A program made the translations under genes and the position numbers. 64,000 nt of DNA from Owenia fusiformis (Eukaryota; Annelida; Polychaeta; Sabellida; Oweniidae): contig CAIIXF020000012.1 in NCBI GenBank assembly GCA_903813345.2, forward strand, positions 27,790,684-27,854,683. Direction: 5' to 3'. The notes under the pieces are model-generated. The model ran no database searches. It saw only the letters and a list, made by a program, of their open reading frames with translations, and was not told the origin of the DNA. Positions 58,309-64,000 of this stretch are shown in pieces. Every line of letters starts with the position of its first letter. The stretch's first letter is position 1.

Positions 58309-59424
58309 CTGGAAATAAAACATTATACATCTTGTTTGGACCTCTAATGAAAAATAATTGATCCTGATTGAACAACAAGTGTTTAAAAGCTTTGGTAAAG
58401 ACTGGTTAAATGGTTCAGAATGATGTCATAACATGTCATCATGGGAACAAATCAGAGGGAAATTGAACAAAATTTAATGAACATGAATGTTCAAATTACT
58501 TGTTGGCATTATTGATGCTTCTAAATTGTACAAAGCTCAATTTTGGGATTATTTTGACAAAACTTATATTCTCACAAAAAATAATGTCATTGCTGGCTTA
58601 TTAAAGTAAAAATAAAGTATAAAATACAATCAAAATTGAACAAAGGAGGATTGAATGGATAGGGGGGTTATATGTCTAAACCTAAAGCAGAAAACTGTGC
58701 TTATTGTGAAAATGCCATTGCTCATTGTGAAAGTGAAGCTACTTTTGTTCTGATATTTCTTACATCAAATGGCAGCTATCTTGTTTTTCCCTCTTCAAAT
58801 TAAAATGGCGGAAAATTCAAAAAATTTGAAAAAGAATTAAATCCTTACATATATTTAAAACAAATGATTTTCTTTTTAATTCTTCATGGTCTTTAAGTTA
58901 TTTCTATTTTATATGCCATACAGGTTGCCATTGGTGTTTTTTCTATGATAATTATTGATTGTTTTCTGTTACTCATTTTGACTCTCAGCAGGGGGTTTAT
59001 TTTGCATTAAAACTCATGAAATAGTAAATATACTTATCACATACATTTAACTGAGGGACCAAAAGGGCATATATCCAGACTCATCCTTTACACTTTGTGA
59101 GTTGATAAATAAACTCAGTAGCACTTGATACCACCCCCCCCCCCCCGCTTGAAAAATAATGCTGGGGAGATCACTGAATGCCTTGGAGTATATTTGCATC
59201 TCTCATGAATAATTAATCTCAGTAAAAAGTACCCTATGATTTAACAAAACATTGTTGGGAGGTATGTATGTGGAGTAGGGGGAGGGGCTCATAATGTTGT
59301 CTATCTAAATTGAAATGGGCAGCATGGGTGTTGGTAGGTCCAGAATAAATGTATTACATGAGTCACTTAATTTCTTGATTTCCATTTGGATCAACTTTAA
59401 ACACCATTAAGTGATCTTCTCAGC
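58309..59424. other. No gene recognised
   Basis: Would be the upstream side of the spectrin-repeat pseudogene; no further exon could be read with confidence. Contains a C-run at 59,133 and a GCTGGGGAGATCACTG repeat end near 59,160. Confidence 0.35.
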
Positions 59425-60140
59425 ATTTTTTATTAGGTGGGTGCAAAAGCTCTCATTTTCACAAATTAGACAAAAATTTGTGGAAATATGCCAATGATTT
59501 TTTTCATTTTTAGGTGGGTGCAGATTACTTGTGTCTCTAGCCAATACTTGGCTAGAGGGGATTTAATCTGGAATACTGTGAACTCTATGTGAAAAAAGCT
59601 GGCCGTGGTGTCATAAATTTATTGAATATTTTAAAAATCACCAGATAAATAAATCATTAATCAAACCGGACCCAGCTCGACTCCTTGATGAGATATGACA
59701 TGATTTCATCAGGATTTCGTCTAAAATTAAAACAAAATGGCTCCAAGAAAAATGGCGATGTTCGAAAACTGGAGGAAATGTCGCTAACGTTTGACATAAG
59801 TCACTGGCTTTAAATTTTAAGTTAGCGATCCAGAAGATGTGAACTAATACACTGATCACTTTATGTGTGTTTTGGAATTTTTGGTGAGGTAATAAGACCA
59901 AAACTCACAATTCAAATTGTGATGTGGAAAAATGGCGGACATATGATTTCAAATTTTATGATTACGACATGACATGAACAGTTGTTCATGCAGGAATATA
60001 TCTGTACTGGAAGGCCATGATACAGTGGCCTTAGAAGAAGGTAAGGTGCAAACTGATTTTCAGGTGGGTGCAAGCATATTTTCAAAATCTCAGGTGGTTG
60101 CTGCGCCCATCTTGCTTTATGCTGGGGAGATCACTGCCAG
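59425..60140. repeat. GGTGGGTGCA dispersed repeat, copy 2, split by an insertion
   Basis: The left part 59,425-59,545 (AGGTGGGTGCAAAAGCTCTC) and right part 60,058-60,140 (CAGGTGGGTGCAAGCA...GCTGGGGAGATCACTG) are separated by ~510 bp of unrelated DNA. Confidence 0.5.
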
Positions 60141-61577
60141 TTGAATCTAATCATATGTACCTATTGCCATATGGATTGTGAGAGTAAATGAATTTTTAAT
60201 CTTTAAAGGTTTTTCAACATTGTGTAAATGGGGATTTAGCTTGAGCTTTTTCAGAAGACTTAAAAATCTTTAGAATTTGAGTAAAAGTAAATGAAGCTAG
60301 ATCTATTGATAGAAAACAACATATAGAATTCAAATATGTCATTAAATAGAAGAAACTGTTGGTCTTTAATTAATGTTTACAAATGCAGATCACTTGAAAA
60401 CATGACTTAAAATAACATGACTTTATGGAAACCATCTGATTAATAAAAAAATCAACATTACATTTACAGCTTCCTCAATTTTTTAGTTTCAAAAGATGTA
60501 CTGAATAGTGTTAGGTTGCCAGGCTAAGAACATCTTCCCAAGAATCTCTGAAACCTTATGCAGTCATCATTTCCACATCATCATTGCACACAGATATCTT
60601 TCTAACAATACATTCAAAAGATAGGGAGACGCATTAAGGACTAAGGCACACCCAAAGAGTACATTAAATCAATAGAATTAAGGTTGTGATTAATAAGAAT
60701 CATGGCTTATGAAAACTCTTGGAAATGTAGGAAAATTCAGAATGGATGTATTTTTAATACTCACATAATAGTACATTTCCTCTTCTTAAACTTCTTATCT
60801 CAGACATACATTCAGCTTCTGAAAGTACAAAATGGGGTTCATGATTTCGATCTAAAACATTTGAGCAGCTCTTGCTATTTTTGAGTATGTATGTTTGGTA
60901 TTTTGATGCAATCCTCAATGGATTCACATGTTTCTCTATTAATAAATTCATTTGTTGAAATTAAGAGATCTCTAAAACACTCAATGAAAATACTAAAATC
61001 CCTTTTTAAACTCAAAAAGTAGAAAACAGCAATTGTGAATAATTCCAAATGAAATAAGATTATTTTAGTCAATATTCCAACATATGAACTCTCACATAGA
61101 GAGACTGATTGAGAGAGTGAATGAGTAAGTGAACTTCTGAATGAGAGTGAGAGAATGTCTTTAGGAAGTGAGTGACTTACTAAGTGACTGAGTAAGTGGC
61201 TTGCTGGCTGGCTTGCTGGGTGGCTGGATGGCTGGCTTGCTGGGTGGCTGGCTGATCAACTCCACATTTTGGAGATAAGCTTAAACATAAGTTAAGATGT
61301 AAGTTAACACAAGAGATCTCTTAGAGCCTCTTAGGGAACTACGGCCCATTTCAGTTTTATTTCGTCAGTAGAACCCCAAAAATAAGAAATCAGGAGACCA
61401 TTGTGCAATAATATTTGGAAAAGTATATTCATATTGTACATGAATGACATTTGTATATTTCAGATTATTTAGTTCTGTTTTGTGCAATAAGCCTGTGCCC
61501 TCTTATAATGAATTTCAGCCATGTTACAAAGTATCTTTTTGAAAATACTATGGCAGAGAGGCACACATGATTTCTAT
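60141..61577. other. No gene recognised; simple repeats at 61,095-61,256
   Basis: The simple-sequence part runs GAGAGTGAATGAGTAAGTGA then GGCTTGCTGGCTGGCTTGCT. Short overlapping ORFs at 60,754-61,072 have no family. Confidence 0.4.
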
Positions 61578-62169
61578 TGCAAGACTTATGCCTGGCACAA
61601 CCATCACCATGTTATTAAATGTTTTTAAGTTTCGCAAGGATCTTGCCATGGCCGTGGTAGTGTTATCGCGAAAGCCTGGTATAACCGTGACAATATACTT
61701 ATATTGCAAGGCTTGTCACGACCGTGGTAATGTTAAAGCACGATATGACTGTGACAATGGTTATATTAAATAGCATTTAGTAGCATTGTAAATTTCATAG
61801 AATGATTAACTACCTTAAATATGTGAATCTAGACTTCTATACATGAACATGGTACTCACGTACATTGATACATAAAATTTTAGATTCATTTAATTCATAA
61901 TTCATTTCCAAAAACTATAAAATTCTAATCTCATTCAAGAACATGAACATTGTCACAGTCATATTAGGCCTTATTTATAATATAGCATTGTCGCAGTCAT
62001 ATTAGGGTTAAACATTACCTCGGTCATGACAAGCCTTACAATACAATACAACATTGTCAAGGTTATACCAGGCTTTCACAATACCACTACTATGGTCATG
62101 GCAGGATCCTTGCGCAACATAAAAATACTTAATAACACGGTGACGGTTTTGCCAGGCATAAGTCTTGCA
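61578..62169. mobile_element. 0.6-kb foldback element with internal ~70-bp subrepeats
   Basis: TGCAAGACTTATGCCTGGCA at the left mirrored by TGCCAGGCATAAGTCTTGCA at the right. Each arm repeats an internal motif of the type CCTGGTATAACCGTGACAAT / CACGACCGTGGTAATGTT. Confidence 0.75.
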
Positions 62170-62583
62170 TCAGATAGGGTCTCAAGAAGCATCAAAATAT
62201 AAGAGGCCACACACTTTATTAGCCAAACTAGAACCAATTCAAGATAAAAGAAAGTCATTTATGTACAATAGGAATATATTTTCCATATATTATTGCATAA
62301 TGATCTTTTGAATTTCTTTTTTTAGGTTTTACTGACGCATAAAACAGTGAAAATCAAAATCAGTGGGCGATAATTCATAAAACTCACTTTACGGAAAAAT
62401 TACTAGTTTAATGTGGAATTTATGAGTCAAAAACATTACCCTGTTTGATCCTCGCTTAGTCTTGTTTACTTTGAGCAACTTCTTACCTTCAAATCGGCTA
62501 TATTGATTACAAACTATACAGTACAAAACTTCCAGTTGGATATTTCCGCGTGAGGGCCATGATTAATCCCCAAAATAGCAATT

Positions 62584-62690
62584 GTTAGGAGCGCTCTGAT
62601 TGGTTGGATTTATAGCACGGGTTAGGAGCGCCCTGATTGGTTGGATTTATAGCACGTGTTAGGAGCGCCTCGTTATCGTTTGGATTTCGA
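62584..62690. repeat. 37-bp tandem repeat, 2.7 copies
   Basis: GTTAGGAGCGCCCTGATTGG then TTGGATTTATAGCACG at 62,584, 62,621 and 62,658. Each unit holds a GATTGG (CCAAT on minus). Confidence 0.8.
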
Positions 62691-62779
62691 ACCTCAAACC
62701 CGGGTTCAATAGAAATTCAAGCACGTGCTAGATTTCAGCACGTATGGCACGGGTGCAATGTGAATCCGGCATGGAGTGC

Positions 62780-62826
62780 TTCTGGGATTTTTGGCGTAGT
62801 GTTGAATTTACACCCTCCTACGCCCC
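62780..62826. repeat. Right end of the 1.3-kb CAGTGGCG element family
   Basis: TTTGGCGTAGTGTTGAATTTAC followed by ACCCTCCTACGCC matches the right end of 42,150-43,424; the rest of the element is absent. Confidence 0.55.
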
Positions 62827-64000
62827 TGCATTACTAATCGAAAAAGCGCACGGTATGGCAAGGTAAAATATGTTACGTTTTCCATGAGGATACGCTTCTA
62901 AAATATGTGATGTATTATAAGGTGTCGTTACCAACGTGCAAAAGTCAATGTTATTGCTACAAATCAAGAAACAATGCCCGCACGACCTGTACCAAATACT
63001 TATAAGTGACGGTATCATCACAAAACTAATGCCATCGCTGGCTTTTTAAGAAATGCTAATGAGACTCCGTGGCATTGTTTTTTCATTTTTGTTTTGAATT
63101 TTTTACACCTTAACATTAACTACTAAATTAACTACTCAATATGCAACTTTTCACCACGTACAATTTTAAAATATTAAGTTTGAAAATTCCATTTTTATAA
63201 TGGAGCTCAATGGGAAAAGGACATACTTTTAATCATTTTCAAATGTAGCGGCGCGATTTGACAGATATAATGGATATTGGTAAGACGAAAATGAAGAAAA
63301 CTCAATGTCCTGGTTACGCAGAATATAGGAAAATGTGAAATAATCATAAAAACCTTTAAAATATATTGAAGGGGTGATATTCATTTTTAATGTGCCTTTC
63401 ACTACTACAGGGTAACCTTAGCTTTGGTAATGGTTTACTAATTTTAAAAGCATATCTTCCAGCATGTGTATCAAGCCAAGTAATACAATAAGTGAGTTAT
63501 AATTGGAATGGTATAATTGTATTTCTAAGCAATGATGACAAAAAGGTAAAATATCACATACTAGTTCTCACCATCAAATCGATCTATTATAATGCATATT
63601 AAACAATATAGCAGTAGATCTTCAAATTCACGAATTGAGTTAAATTGTAAAATAATAAATAAATTGTTAATCCCTTACTGGATAATCCCCTTCTCTGAAT
63701 CAAACTGAATTATGATATTTCGGTATGCTTATTTTAGCGGCTGTAGTCAGGTAGTTTAGATCACTTGTTGAGATATTCAGTAACATGTTGTCACTAGAGA
63801 CAAAACTTGATACTAAATAATCACTCGTGTTACGTTCGAAAATAACAGAAAGTAAAAACAGCAATTAAAATATAACAATGTACAGTACTATATTTTTGAA
63901 AAACTAAATGATATAACAATAATATATAAAATATAATGTAATACTTAAAGGACAACTGAAATAGCTTTTCTCAACTTGCAGCTACAAAAATGCGGTTTTC
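62827..64000. other. No gene recognised
   Basis: AT-rich sequence with no domain-bearing ORF, tandem repeat or long inverted repeat that I can see. Confidence 0.35.

Overview
The window is animal nuclear DNA. Coding sequence is broken by GT-AG introns, AATAAA signals follow the last exons, and the recognisable genes are metazoan (LC8 dynein light chain, receptor tyrosine-phosphatase-like protein, spectrin-repeat protein). The AT-rich, repeat-dense sequence suits a marine invertebrate, but the phylum cannot be fixed by reading alone.

Layout. (1) 1-3,083, plus strand: 3' end of a gene for a very basic, low-complexity protein (three phase-0 exons), with a long palindromic transposon in its first visible intron. 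(2) 5.2-11.5 kb, minus strand: two tandem LC8 dynein light chain genes that share exon layout and promoter sequence; the left copy is canonical, the right one strongly diverged and extended. A nested pair of inverted-repeat elements lies between them. (3) 12-19 kb: repeats, including a 1.1-kb foldback and a 31-bp satellite. (4) 19.1-21.4 kb, plus strand: a compact gene (TATA box, non-coding first exon, one coding exon, poly(A) signal) for a 75-residue secreted six-cysteine peptide. (5) 23.3-31.8 kb, minus strand: a complete six-exon gene for a 1,199-residue type I membrane protein with signal peptide, EGF-like module, FN3 domains, one TM segment and two tyrosine-phosphatase domains. Both phosphatase domains lack essential catalytic residues, so it looks like a receptor pseudophosphatase. 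(6) 33.8-37.25 kb: a 3.4-kb foldback element whose arms hold internal repeats and whose loop holds a decayed ORF, itself cut by a second transposon. (7) 37-53 kb: mostly MITE-like elements, hairpins and tandem repeats. (8) 53.5-58.3 kb, minus strand: a CARD-like fragment beside a 33-bp minisatellite, then six exons of a decayed spectrin-repeat (nesprin-like) gene with intact splice sites but broken frames. (9) 58.3-64 kb: repeats and sequence with no recognised gene.

The genes are independent transcription units, not an operon or cluster. The most striking features are the receptor pseudophosphatase and the density of inverted-repeat elements: more than fifteen hairpin-forming units, several nested. 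No complete transposase gene was seen, so most of these elements would need enzymes supplied from elsewhere.
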